From positions 1 to 64,000 of the forward strand of contig NZ_BMZS01000011.1 of NCBI RefSeq assembly GCF_014652915.1: a DNA stretch of 64,000 bases. The letters run 5' to 3'. Source of the stretch: Thalassobaculum fulvum. Its GTDB lineage: Bacteria; Pseudomonadota; Alphaproteobacteria; Thalassobaculales; Thalassobaculaceae. This document shows positions 46,461-57,237 of the stretch, in pieces (positions within the stretch are counted from its first letter, which is position 1; each line of letters opens with the position of its first letter). The position numbers and the translations under genes are program-made. The notes beneath the pieces are model-generated. The model worked only from the letters and a program-made list of their open reading frames with translations. It ran no database searches and was not told where the DNA came from.

Positions 46461-46595
46461 GGCTCAACCCTCCCTTCCGGAAGAATCGAGCGGTGCTTGG
46501 GCAACGTGCCTTGGCGTGGCCGGGAGACCGCGCTGTCCCGACACCTAAAGAGTTAGAGCGTCGACCGCGCGGATGCAAGGCACCGGGTGGGCGGT

Positions 46596-47108
46596 TCAGT
46601 GGATTCGGTAGACGGTGGCGATCAGGATGCGGTTGACCGACGTGCCGTCGCGCGACAGCGGCAGGTGGACGCTCTCGGAGTGGACGTGCGCTTTGTCGGC
46701 ATAGACGGCCCGGCCCAGGATCCGAACCGGGCGCCTGTGCTCCAGCACCCACAGCGGGCCGCGCGTGAGCATGCCGAAGCCACGGCCGTCGTACAGCTCG
46801 TCCCAGTACCGGCCGGTGCTGTCGCGGCCGAGGGCGGCGGTGGTGTGGGTGCCGATCAGCCGCCAGCGGAACCGCAGCGCCGGCTCGTGCTCGATGTCCA
46901 GCAGCAGGAGATGCGGCAGCAGCCGCCGCGGCAGGTCGAGCACGTCGAGGTCGGACGGCGCCGGCATCGCGCGGTCGCCGCGCAGCCGGTTCCAGGCGGC
47001 CAGCGCCTCGGCAACCACGGGCTCGTTGATCCGCAGCGCCGGATCGAGGTCGAAATCGAGCGAGCCGAGGAAATCCCGGGCCCTGTTGGATCCGTCGCGA
47101 CCGGACAT
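46596..47108 (-). CDS. PAS domain-containing protein (PAS_5 type)
   Basis: Protein of 170 residues with one PAS-like domain. PAPSDLDVLDLPRRLLPHLLLLDIEHEPALRFRWRLIGTHTTAALG (about 49-93) matches the lone PAS_5 protein at 39.2 kb, as do GRYWDELYD and the Ser/His-rich strand HVHSESVHLPLSRDG. Output domain absent. It lies in a short gap between the chromate pair and the agmatinase-like gene. The 135 bases between it and the chrB start contain no gene. Confidence 0.78.
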   Translation of the reverse strand: MSGRDGSNRARDFLGSLDFDLDPALRINEPVVAEALAAWNRLRGDRAMPAPSDLDVLDLPRRLLPHLLLLDIEHEPALRFRWRLIGTHTTAALGRDSTGRYWDELYDGRGFGMLTRGPLWVLEHRRPVRILGRAVYADKAHVHSESVHLPLSRDGTSVNRILIATVYRIH

Positions 47109-47125
47109 GGCAACATGATACCGCG

Positions 47126-47962
47126 TTATCGCCGGCCCTGCATGATCGCCGATACGGCGACGCTGGCCAGCCGGGCGATCGCCTTGGCGCCGCTGCCGGC
47201 CGGGTCCTTCGAGGGGACGTACTCGACGAAGTCGACCCCGACGATCCGGCCGCGGGCGGCGACGCCCAGGATCACGTCGAGAACCTGCTGGTAGGTCAGG
47301 CCGCCGAACGCCGGCAGGATCACCCCCGGGACCACCGACGGGTCGATGCCGTCGACGTCGATCGCCAGGAACACGTCGGCCCCTTCCGGCACCGCCTCCA
47401 GCGCCGGGGCGACGCCCTGGGCATGGACGTCGCGGGCGGTGTGCAGCACGGCGCCCCAGGCCCGTGCCGCCTCGACCTCCTCGGCGCGGGCGCTGCCGGG
47501 GCCGCGGGCGCCGACCTGCACGATCCGCTTCACGTGATCCATCTCGGACGCGCGCCGCATGGTCGAAGAGAAGCCGTGGGTGACGCCGTCGACCTCGTGG
47601 CGCCAGTCGATGTGGGCGTCGACCTGGACGACCGTCAGGCCGGGGTGGCCGTCATAGGCCTCCAGCACCGGGATCGGCACGCTGTCGTCGCCGCCCAGCA
47701 CGAGCGGCACCGCTCCGGCGATCAGGGTGCGGCCGATCGCGGCCGAGATCGCCGCGCGGTTGGCGGCGCCGTCGTGCAGGTCGCCCGGTACGTCGCCCAA
47801 GTCGACCACCGTGGCGCCGCCGAGCAGCGGCCCGCCGGCGTCGAAGTCCCAGCGCGCGGTGTCGGCGCCGTACCAGCCGAGGGCGGCACGCACCGCGCCC
47901 GGCGCCTCGGCGGCATCGGTCGCGAACGGCACGCCGAGGAAGGTCGGGTCGCGACGCAGCAT
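47126..47962 (-). CDS. Agmatinase/arginase family ureohydrolase
   Basis: Metal hydrolase of 278 residues of the ureohydrolase family, which splits urea from agmatine, guanidinobutyrate or similar guanidino compounds. Metal-binding motifs: GGDDS at 90-94, DAHIDW at 115-120 (Asp115, His117, Asp119) and DVDGIDP at 202-208 (Asp202, Asp204). The first motif normally reads GGDHS, so the first Mn ligand is Asp93 instead of His. The C-terminal Glu/Asp-rich VGVDFVEYVPSKDP is typical of agmatinase-like members. Substrate uncertain. Start ATG 47962; it is a single gene. Confidence 0.85.
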   Translation of the reverse strand: MLRRDPTFLGVPFATDAAEAPGAVRAALGWYGADTARWDFDAGGPLLGGATVVDLGDVPGDLHDGAANRAAISAAIGRTLIAGAVPLVLGGDDSVPIPVLEAYDGHPGLTVVQVDAHIDWRHEVDGVTHGFSSTMRRASEMDHVKRIVQVGARGPGSARAEEVEAARAWGAVLHTARDVHAQGVAPALEAVPEGADVFLAIDVDGIDPSVVPGVILPAFGGLTYQQVLDVILGVAARGRIVGVDFVEYVPSKDPAGSGAKAIARLASVAVSAIMQGRR

Positions 47963-48050
47963 CGGAGGACTCCGCAGCGGATCGTGAGGATCCCGGCATC
48001 ATCCAGGATCGACCCGCCGCCCGGAGCCCCGAACCGCCGGCTTCGCCCTC

Positions 48051-48557
48051 TCAGTCGTCGTCGAAGTTGCCGCGGGCGGCGTCGCGGTGGCAGGCCGCGC
48101 AGTTCGCCTTGGAACCGACCTTCGGGTCCTCGAAGGCGCCGGGGCGGACCTCGCCGCGGTGCTCGCGCACCCACCAGGGGGTGTCGGTGATGCGCAGCAC
48201 GGTCCCGTCGGCCGGCATGTCGCGGGCGAGCCGGCTGCCCGGCCGGGCGGCGTTGGCGACCAGCCAGTCGGTGATCTCGCGCCGGGTCGCGTCGTCGAGG
48301 CTGGCGTCCTCGCCGAAATGGTCGGACAGCCCGGCCATGACCTTCTGCCACGAGGCGGCCGGCAGCATGCCGGCCGGGAACGCCATGTGGCAGGCGCCGC
48401 ACTCGGCCTTGACTATGGGATCGTCGACCGGGCGGAAGCGGGCCTCGCTGTCGGCCGAGGCGGTATCGACCGGGAGCATGATCGCCATGGCGAGCGCCGC
48501 GGCGACGCCGGCGCCGGCGAGGATGCCCAGGATGCCGGGGCGGAACGGGCGGTGCAT
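48051..48557 (-). CDS. Diheme cytochrome c (DHC)
   Basis: Periplasmic or membrane-tethered diheme c-type cytochrome of 168 residues. N-terminal signal (about residues 1-36, RPFRPGILGILAGAGVAAALAMAI). Heme motifs CGACH (53-57) and CAACH (153-157), with SDHFGEDASLDDATRREI between. It resembles Rhodobacter sphaeroides DHC, and also the C-terminal domain of the fused cytochrome b561 encoded two genes upstream, so the domain is duplicated in this operon. Start ATG 48557 with GGAG upstream. It should pass electrons between cytochrome b561 and the SHP protein. Confidence 0.9.
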   Translation of the reverse strand: MHRPFRPGILGILAGAGVAAALAMAIMLPVDTASADSEARFRPVDDPIVKAECGACHMAFPAGMLPAASWQKVMAGLSDHFGEDASLDDATRREITDWLVANAARPGSRLARDMPADGTVLRITDTPWWVREHRGEVRPGAFEDPKVGSKANCAACHRDAARGNFDDD

Positions 48558-48595
48558 GTCGGTCTCCTTCGCAATCTGTTGATCGAGTGCCGGTG

Positions 48596-48994
48596 TCACT
48601 GGCCGGTCAGCCAGGCGACCACGTCGGCCTTCTCGGCGGCGGTGCATTCGCGGCCCAGCACGCTGTTGCAGTTGCGGCGGAACCATTTCTCGACCTTGGC
48701 CGGATCGGTGAAGCGGTCCGGGCTGACCGACACCGCCATCGGCTCGATCGGCTTGCCGGCGCGGGTCCGGCCGGCGCTGCGCGGGTCGGCGGTGTGGCAG
48801 GCGGTGCAGGACGCGGTGTCGGGCTTGCCGCCGCTGTGGGTCGCCTTGAAGAACGCCTCGCCGCGGGCCGCCGAGGCGGGGGCGCCGGCCTCGGCGACGT
48901 AGCCGGCGAGCAGCGTGTCGCGCGGTCCGGCGGCCAGAGCGGTACCGGCGGCCAGCGCGGCGGCGACGGCGAGGGCGGCAAGGATTCGGGTCAT
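48596..48994 (-). CDS. SHP-type monoheme cytochrome c (DUF1924)
   Basis: Periplasmic high-spin cytochrome of 132 residues. Signal peptide about 1-22; single heme motif CTACH at 63-67. In the C-terminal part, RRNCNSVLGREC (107-117) carries the paired Cys109 and Cys117 expected to form a disulfide and asparagines able to act as the oxygen-side ligand, as in the sphaeroides heme protein, which binds oxygen transiently. It overlaps the cytochrome b561 gene by four bases and precedes the DHC gene. Physiological role of SHP is not settled; oxygen or small anion binding is known in the family. Confidence 0.88.
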   Translation of the reverse strand: MTRILAALAVAAALAAGTALAAGPRDTLLAGYVAEAGAPASAARGEAFFKATHSGGKPDTASCTACHTADPRSAGRTRAGKPIEPMAVSVSPDRFTDPAKVEKWFRRNCNSVLGRECTAAEKADVVAWLTGQ

Positions 48995-50163
48995 GGGTGA
49001 CTCTCCGTGGGGGCGGGGATGCGGATGTTGCCGGGGTAGAAGCGGCCGGCCCGGGCGTCGGCGTGGCAGGCCTCGCAATTGCCCTTCGAGACCACCGCCG
49101 AGCCGGCGAACACGGAATCCGGGATGTCGGCGTGGGTGCGCTGCCAGAACCGGGTGCCGGTGATGGTGAACGGCGCCGCCGGCTCGACGGCGCGGAGCCG
49201 GTTGGCGGCCTTGGTGTCGTAGGCCTCGGCGGCGTTCGCCAACGCCCAGGCGCGCAGCCGTCCGGTGGTCGCCGGGTCGAGGCTGGCGTCCTCGCCGAAA
49301 TGATCGTCCAGCCCGTCGAACAGCGCGGTCCACGACGCGCGCGGCAGCAGGCTCGGGTGGTAGGCGACGTGGCAGGCCGCGCATTCTGCGGCGTACGCCG
49401 GGTCGAGCGCGGCGGTCGGCACGCCCAGCGGCGGACGGGCCGCCAGGGTGCCGAGGCCGGCGGCGGCGATCCCGAGGGTTGCCAGCGCCAGCGCGGCCGC
49501 GGCGACCGGCCGGGCCGGACGCGCCGCCGGCAGGTGGTCGTCGGGGCGGGCCGGCTTGCGGCCGGTCACCATCGCCCGCGCCAGGTTCTCGTGGCTGCGC
49601 CGGCTCTCGAACACGACCCCGGCCACGTGCAGGGCGATCAGCGCCAGCAGGAAGTAGGCCAGCAGTTCGTGGACCTCCAGCACCGCCCGGCCGTCGGTAT
49701 AGCCGGTCGTGAACGCCAGCGGCCCGGCCTTCAGCACGCCGCCATAGGCGACGACGCCGGTCAGGGCGAGTCCGGCCGCGGCGGCCAGCAGCGCCAGCAC
49801 CATCAGGGCGCCGAGCGGGTTGTGGCCGAGATGCCGGCCGGCGGTGCCGGTGCGCAACTCGCGCAGATGCGCCAGCACGGCGCGCGGGCCGACGACGAAG
49901 CCGGCGAACCGGGCGGAGCCGGGGCCGAGGAAGCCCCAGACCACGCGGGCGGCGACCAGGCCGGCCATGACGGTACCGGCCCAGACGTGGACGTCGATCC
50001 AGGGGGCGTCGGCCAGCAGCCCGGTGGCGGCGGCCACCGCCACCGCCGCGACCAGCGTCCAGTGGAAGATCCGGACGAACGGGTCCCAGACGCGCACCGT
50101 GCGGACCGGGCCGCCGGTTCTGCTGCGAGGTTCTTCGTGCTGGTCTGCCGTGGCTCGGTACAT
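48991..50163 (-). CDS. Cytochrome b561 fused to a diheme cytochrome c domain
   Basis: Membrane protein of 390 residues. Residues about 20-200 form a four-helix cytochrome b561 domain with the His ligands in VRIFHWTLVA, IDVHVWAGTVMAG, LEVHELLAYF and LIALHVAGVVFES. A hydrophobic link at about 222-244 leads to a C-terminal diheme domain with CAACH (261-265) and CEACH (363-367), containing DDHFGEDASLD as in the separate DHC. So it should carry electrons from quinol across to c-type hemes and on to SHP. It heads the b561-SHP-DHC operon and is divergent from rplU. Confidence 0.9.
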   Translation of the reverse strand: MYRATADQHEEPRSRTGGPVRTVRVWDPFVRIFHWTLVAAVAVAAATGLLADAPWIDVHVWAGTVMAGLVAARVVWGFLGPGSARFAGFVVGPRAVLAHLRELRTGTAGRHLGHNPLGALMVLALLAAAAGLALTGVVAYGGVLKAGPLAFTTGYTDGRAVLEVHELLAYFLLALIALHVAGVVFESRRSHENLARAMVTGRKPARPDDHLPAARPARPVAAAALALATLGIAAAGLGTLAARPPLGVPTAALDPAYAAECAACHVAYHPSLLPRASWTALFDGLDDHFGEDASLDPATTGRLRAWALANAAEAYDTKAANRLRAVEPAAPFTITGTRFWQRTHADIPDSVFAGSAVVSKGNCEACHADARAGRFYPGNIRIPAPTESHP

Positions 50164-50246
50164 GGATGCCGCCGTCTCGATGACGGGGTATCTTCGCCGC
50201 CGGAAGCTGACCGCAACCTGAAGCGGGCGGCCTCGACTCGCACCGG

Positions 50247-50274
50247 TTGACACGCAACCGCGCCTGCGTATAGT
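50247..50274 (+). promoter_or_regulatory. rplU-rpmA promoter
   Basis: TTGACA (50247-50252) and TATAGT (50269-50274) with a 16-base spacer, the best housekeeping-type promoter in the window. The leader to rplU holds a CGCGCC/GGCGCG hairpin (50288-50306) followed by TTTTT at 50314-50318, which could be a control point. Confidence 0.8.
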
Positions 50275-50334
50275 GCCGCCTCCGCAGCGCGCCGGTGGGC
50301 GGCGCGTGCGATCCTTTTTGCCAGGACCGAAGCG

Positions 50335-50652
50335 ATGTTCGCAGTCGTAAAAACCGGCGGCAAGCAGTACAAGGTCGCCTCGGGCGACGTGATCAAGGTC
50401 GAGAAGCTCGAGGCCGACGCCGGTGCCACTGTCGAGCTCGACCAGGTTCTGATGGTCGGTGACGAGTCCAAGGTGACCGTCGGCGCCCCGGTCGTCGCCG
50501 GTGCCAAGGTGGCCGCCGAGGTGCTCGAGCAGACCAAGGGCTCGAAGGTCATCATCTTCAAGAAGCGCCGCCGGAAAAACTCGCGGCGCACCCGTGGCCA
50601 CCGCCAGCCGATCACCGTGCTGCGCGTGACCGGCATCACCGCGGGCGCCTGA
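50335..50652 (+). CDS. rplU: 50S ribosomal protein L21
   Basis: Ribosomal protein of 105 residues binding 23S rRNA in the large subunit. [26 protein letters not shown] at the start and [27 protein letters not shown] near the end are the diagnostic parts. Its promoter is just upstream. It is followed by rpmA after 26 bases, the conserved rplU-rpmA order before obgE. Confidence 0.99.
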   Translation: MFAVVKTGGKQYKVASGDVIKVEKLEADAGATVELDQVLMVGDESKVTVGAPVVAGAKVAAEVLEQTKGSKVIIFKKRRRKNSRRTRGHRQPITVLRVTGITAGA

Positions 50653-50678
50653 GCGTCCGCGCGTAAGGAGATCGATCG

Positions 50679-53266
<2,588 letters not shown>

Positions 53267-53270
<4 letters not shown>

Positions 53271-54562
53271 GCCTCGCGGAGACCGTGGAACAGACAGACG
53301 CCGCCACCGACGTGGCCGCGGTCATGCTCGCCATCGGCAGGCGGGCGCGTGCCGCCTCGGCCGCCCTGGCGCTGGCGTCGGGCGACGCCAAGGACCGGGC
53401 CCTGCGCGCCGCCGCTGCGGCGATCCGCGCCGACGCCGAGCGCATCCTGGCGGCCAACGCCGAGGACGTTTCGGCGGCCCGCGCCAAGGGCCAGCGGGAA
53501 TCCCTGGTCGACCGGCTGGTGCTGGACCCGAAGCGCCTGGAGGGCATCGCCGCCGGGCTGGAGGCGATCGCCGGGCTGCCGGACCCGGTCGGCACGGTGC
53601 TGGCCGAGTGGACCCGCCCGAACGGCCTCAGGATCGCCCGCAAGCGGGTGCCGCTGGGGGTGATCGGCATCATCTACGAGTCGCGCCCGAACGTGACGGT
53701 CGACGCCGGCGGGCTGTGCCTGAAGGCCGGCAACGCGGCGATCCTGCGCGGCGGGTCGGAGAGCTTCCATTCCTCGCGCGCCCTGGTCGAGGCGATGCAC
53801 AAGGGCCTGCGCGCGGCCGGGCTGACCGAGGACGCGATCCAGCTGGTGCCGACCCGCGACCGGGCGGCGGTCGGCGAGCTGCTGCGCATGGCCGAGTACG
53901 TCGACGTGATCGTGCCGCGTGGCGGCCGGTCGCTGATCGAGCGGGTCCAGAACGAGAGCCGGGTGCCGGTGTTCGCGCACCTGGACGGCGTCTGCCACGT
54001 CTACGTCGACGCCGGCGCCGACCCGGACAAGGCCGAGGCGATCGCGGTCAACGCCAAGATGCGCCGGACCAGCGTGTGCGGCGCCGCCGAGACCCTGCTG
54101 GTCGACCGGGCGGTGGCGGCCGGCCTGCTGCCGCGGATCGCCGCCGCCCTGGCCGAGGCCGGCTGCGCGCTGCGCGGCGACGCCGAGGCGCGGGCGCTGG
54201 TGCCGGCGATGGACGAGGCGACCGAGGCCGACTGGTCGACCGAGTACCTGGACGCGGTGATCGCCGTCGCCGTCGTCGACGGCGTCGGCGGCGCGGTCGC
54301 GCACATCAACCGCTGGGGCTCGCACCACACCGATTCGATCGTCACCGAGGACCCGGCGGCGGCCGAGCGGTTCCTGAACGAGGTCGACAGCGCCATCGTG
54401 CTGCACAACGCCTCGACCCAGTTCGCCGATGGCGGCGAGTTCGGCATGGGGGCGGAGATCGGCATCTCGACCGGCCGCATGCACGCCCGCGGGCCGGTCG
54501 GGGCCGAGCAGCTGACCAGCTTCAAGTACGTGGTGCGCGGGGACGGCCAAACCCGGCCGTAG
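53267..54562 (+). CDS. proA: Glutamate-5-semialdehyde dehydrogenase (gamma-glutamyl phosphate reductase)
   Basis: Reduces gamma-glutamyl phosphate with NADPH to glutamate semialdehyde, the step after ProB. The protein has 431 residues. [33 protein letters not shown] lies near 128-160, and the catalytic cysteine is in [14 protein letters not shown]; the ending [28 protein letters not shown] is the family C-terminus. ATG 53267 overlaps proB by four bases, so ProB and ProA, which channel an unstable intermediate, are co-translated. Confidence 0.97.
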
Positions 54563-54582
54563 CTGAACCCCAGGACCGACCG

Positions 54583-55272
54583 TTGACACCCCGCACCCCC
54601 ATCCAGCCCCGTCGCGTGGCGCGCGTCCGGCCGCACAGCCTGCGCGTGCCGGCGAGCGGCGTCGCGGCGGTCCCGGCCAACGGCGCCGACCGGCGGCGGA
54701 TCGCGGTCGGGCTGATGGGCGGCTCGTTCAACCCGGCCCACGAAGGCCACCGGCACGTCGCCGAGCTCGCCTTCCGCCGGCTCGGGCTCGACGAGGTGTG
54801 GTGGCTGGTCAGCCCGCAGAACCCGCTGAAGCCGGCCGCCGGCATGGCGGCCTTCGAGGACCGGCTGGAATCGGCCCGGCGGGCGGCGCGCCATCCCCGG
54901 ATCCGGGCGCGCGACATCGAGGCGCGGCTCGGCACCCGGTTCACCGCCGACACCCTGGTCGCGCTGCGCCGCCGCTGCCCGACCATGCGGTTCGTGTGGA
55001 TCATGGGGGCCGACAACCTGGCCGGCTTCCATCGCTGGGACCGGTGGTCACTGATCTTTCATGCCTGCGCCGTTGCGGTATTCGACCGCCCTTCCTATTC
55101 TTTAGGGGCGTTGGCGAGTCGGGCGGCGCACCGGTTCGCCCGGTTCCGGGTCCCCTCCAGGGCGTCCCGGACCCTGGCACGAAGGCGTCCCCCGGCGTGG
55201 GTGTTCCTGCACACCCGCCGGCATCCGGCCTCGGCGACCCGGATCAGGGAAGCCGCCCGGAACGGCAGTTGA
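54583..55272 (+). CDS. nadD: Nicotinate-nucleotide adenylyltransferase
   Basis: Joins nicotinate mononucleotide and ATP to give deamido-NAD. Predicted 229 residues with the nucleotidyltransferase motif GGSFNPAHEGH (about 46-56), VWWLVSPQNPLK, VWIMGADNLAGFHRWDRW and the ending SATRIREAARNG, which carries the SxTxxR signature. No ATG lies near: TTG 54583, with AGGA seven bases upstream, is the likeliest start and gives an N-terminal extension of about 40 residues before the fold; GTG at 54616 or 54646 would shorten it. It lies 20 bases after proA. Confidence 0.9.
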   Translation: MTPRTPIQPRRVARVRPHSLRVPASGVAAVPANGADRRRIAVGLMGGSFNPAHEGHRHVAELAFRRLGLDEVWWLVSPQNPLKPAAGMAAFEDRLESARRAARHPRIRARDIEARLGTRFTADTLVALRRRCPTMRFVWIMGADNLAGFHRWDRWSLIFHACAVAVFDRPSYSLGALASRAAHRFARFRVPSRASRTLARRRPPAWVFLHTRRHPASATRIREAARNGS

Positions 55273-55296
55273 GGAACAATCCGTCGACCGGAAGCC

Positions 55297-55758
55297 GTGG
55301 CCACGGAGAGGGCACGGTCGTCATGTCAGAAGCGAAGGAGCCGCATCATAACTCACCACACCACTCCCCCGGAGGGAGATGGCCTTCTCGAGCTGGTGAC
55401 CAAGTCACTGGACGACGACAAGGCCGAGGACATCGTCAGCATCGACCTGGCGAACAAGTCCTCCATCGGCGACCACATGGTGATCGCCACCGGCCGCTCG
55501 GCGCGGCAGGTCTCGGCCATGGCCGACCATCTCGTTTCCAAGCTCAAGGACAGGGGACTGAAGAACGTGTCCGTCGAGGGTGCGAACCAGGGCGACTGGG
55601 TCCTGATCGACACCGGCGACGTGATCGTCCACCTGTTCCGCCCGGAGGTCCGGGACTTCTACGGGCTGGAGAAGATGTGGGGCGCCCAGCCGCCGCCGAC
55701 CCGCACGGTCCGGCTCGGCGAGGAATCGCGCACCGAGCTCGCGCTCGTGCACGGCTGA
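55297..55758 (+). CDS. rsfS: Ribosomal silencing factor RsfS
   Basis: Binds protein L14 on the large subunit and blocks subunit joining when nutrients are short. The conserved region LLELVTKSLDDDKAEDIVSIDLANKSSIGDHMVIATGRSARQVSAMADHLV begins at about residue 30; GANQGDWVLIDTGDVIVHLF and DFYGLEKMW complete it. The start is uncertain. GTG 55297 is the only standard codon in frame that does not cut into the conserved core. A good AAGGAG lies in the middle of the extra N-terminus, seven bases before an ATA codon (55348), so a rarer start is possible. Confidence 0.88.
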   Translation: MATERARSSCQKRRSRIITHHTTPPEGDGLLELVTKSLDDDKAEDIVSIDLANKSSIGDHMVIATGRSARQVSAMADHLVSKLKDRGLKNVSVEGANQGDWVLIDTGDVIVHLFRPEVRDFYGLEKMWGAQPPPTRTVRLGEESRTELALVHG

Positions 55759-55765
55759 GCGCCGG

Positions 55766-56224
55766 TTGAGGGTCACCCTGGTCGCGGTGGGCCGCGCGCG
55801 GCGCGGCCCGGTCGAGGAGTTGTGCCGGGACTACGCCGGCCGGCTGCCCTGGACTGTCGAGATCCTCGAGGTCGAGCCGAAGAAGCGGCTGTCGGGCGAC
55901 GCCCTGAAGGCGCACGAGGCCGAGCTGCTGGCGGCCCGAATTCCCGACGGCGCGGTGCTGGTGGCGCTCGACGAGCGCGGCCGGGCGCTGTCCAGCCCGG
56001 ACTTCGCCGAGGCGTTCCGGCGCTGGCGTGACGACGGCCGGCAAGCGGTCTGCTTCCTGATCGGCGGTGCCGACGGGCTCGATCCGCGGTTGCGGGACCG
56101 CGCCGACCTGGTGCTGGCGTTCGGGCCGCAGACCTGGCCGCACATGATGGTGCGGGCGATGCTGCTGGAGCAGGTCTACCGGGCCGAACGGATCCTGGCC
56201 GGCCACCCCTATCACCGGGAATGA
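55766..56224 (+). CDS. rlmH: 23S rRNA (pseudouridine1915-N3)-methyltransferase RlmH
   Basis: SPOUT-class methyltransferase of 152 residues that modifies pseudouridine 1915 in helix 69. MRVTLVAVGRARRGPVEELCRDYAGRL at the start, LVALDERGRALSSPDFAEAFRRW in the middle, FLIGGADGLDPRLRDRADLVLAFGPQTWPHMMVRAMLLEQVYRAERILAGHPYHRE at the end: the last part forms the knotted SAM site. The start is TTG 55766, seven bases after the rsfS stop; no ATG is available without loss of the conserved N-terminus. Confidence 0.95.
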   Translation: MRVTLVAVGRARRGPVEELCRDYAGRLPWTVEILEVEPKKRLSGDALKAHEAELLAARIPDGAVLVALDERGRALSSPDFAEAFRRWRDDGRQAVCFLIGGADGLDPRLRDRADLVLAFGPQTWPHMMVRAMLLEQVYRAERILAGHPYHRE

Positions 56225-56329
56225 AAATCGTTCCGGCGTGACCGTCGCGCGACGCACGGACTCCCGCTAATCTCCCTTTCCCGGCCGTCCGGCCGGACGC
56301 GATCACGCACTGTGGAGGGAGGACACACG

Positions 56330-57082
56330 ATGACCGGGAAGGTCGCCATCGTCACCGGAGCGGGCTCGGGCATCGGCCGGGCCTCCGCCATCGCCCTGCT
56401 GAAGGCCGGCTGGAACGTCGGCCTGGCGGGCCGCCGCAAGGACGCGCTCGAGGAGACCGTCGCGAAAGCCGGGAGCACCGCGGGCAAGGCCCTGCCGGTG
56501 CCGACCGACGTCGCCGACCCGGCCTCGGTCAAGGCGCTGTTCGACGCCGTGAAGGGCGCCTTCGGCCGGGTCGACATGGTGTTCAACAACGCCGGCATGA
56601 ACGCCCCGGGCATCCCGCTCGAGGAACTCTCGGTCGAGCAGTGGAAGGCCGTCGTCGACGTCAACCTGACCGGCTCGTTCCTGTGCCTGGCCGAGGCGTT
56701 CCGGGTGATGAAGGACCAGACCCCGCGCGGCGGCCGGATCATCAACAACGGCTCGATCTCGGCGCACGCGCCGCGCCCGAACTCGATCCCCTACACCGCC
56801 ACCAAGCACGCCATCACCGGCCTGACCAAGTCGGGCTCGCTGGACGGCCGCAAGTACGACATCGCGGTCTGCCAGCTCGACATCGGCAACGCCGAGACCG
56901 AGATGGCGGCGCGCATGGCCAAGGGCGTCATGCAGGCCAACGGCGAGATCGCGGTCGAGCCGCTGATGGACGTCCAGCACGTGGCGAACGCCGTCGTCCA
57001 CATGGCCAGCCTGCCGCTCGACGCCAACGTCCAGTTCATGACCGTGATGGCCACCAAGATGCCGTTCGTCGGCCGCGGCTGA
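56330..57082 (+). CDS. SDR family oxidoreductase
   Basis: Classical short-chain dehydrogenase of 250 residues. Cofactor site TGAGSGIG at 9-16, NNAG at 86-89, and the catalytic Ser142, Tyr155 and Lys159 (YTATK). RR at 35-36 after the second strand suggests NADP preference. The C-terminal part ([18 protein letters not shown]) contains a loop after the active site, and no partner genes tell the substrate. Start ATG 56330 has GGAGGGAGG upstream; the GTG at 56312 is an alternative. It breaks the usual alphaproteobacterial order after rlmH. Confidence 0.9.
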   Translation: MTGKVAIVTGAGSGIGRASAIALLKAGWNVGLAGRRKDALEETVAKAGSTAGKALPVPTDVADPASVKALFDAVKGAFGRVDMVFNNAGMNAPGIPLEELSVEQWKAVVDVNLTGSFLCLAEAFRVMKDQTPRGGRIINNGSISAHAPRPNSIPYTATKHAITGLTKSGSLDGRKYDIAVCQLDIGNAETEMAARMAKGVMQANGEIAVEPLMDVQHVANAVVHMASLPLDANVQFMTVMATKMPFVGRG

Positions 57083-57110
57083 CGCACGCCGGCGGGGAGG
57101 GCCGGTTCTT

Positions 57111-57222
57111 CGTGGGTTCCGGCTCGTCGCTGCGCGCCGTCCGGGATGAGGGGAGGAGAAAGCCGTCCCCCACTCCCTCATCCCGGCCGTAGCGGCATCG
57201 CCGCGGAGAGCCGGGACCCACC
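57111..57222. repeat. Paired inverted intergenic repeat
   Basis: 57111-57151 (CGTGGGTTCCGG to GTCCGGGATGAGG) and 57177-57222 (CCTCATCCCGGCC to GCCGGGACCCACC) form an inverted pair about 26 bases apart between convergent genes. The second arm differs from its counterpart at 25739-25784 by only a few bases. Confidence 0.78.
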
Positions 57223-57237
57223 AGCCGCGCCGTCGCG

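Noticed and set aside
56312-56329. GTG 56312 as the SDR start
   Set aside because: It would put the Shine-Dalgarno GGAGGGAGG inside the coding region; ATG 56330 has it at the proper distance.
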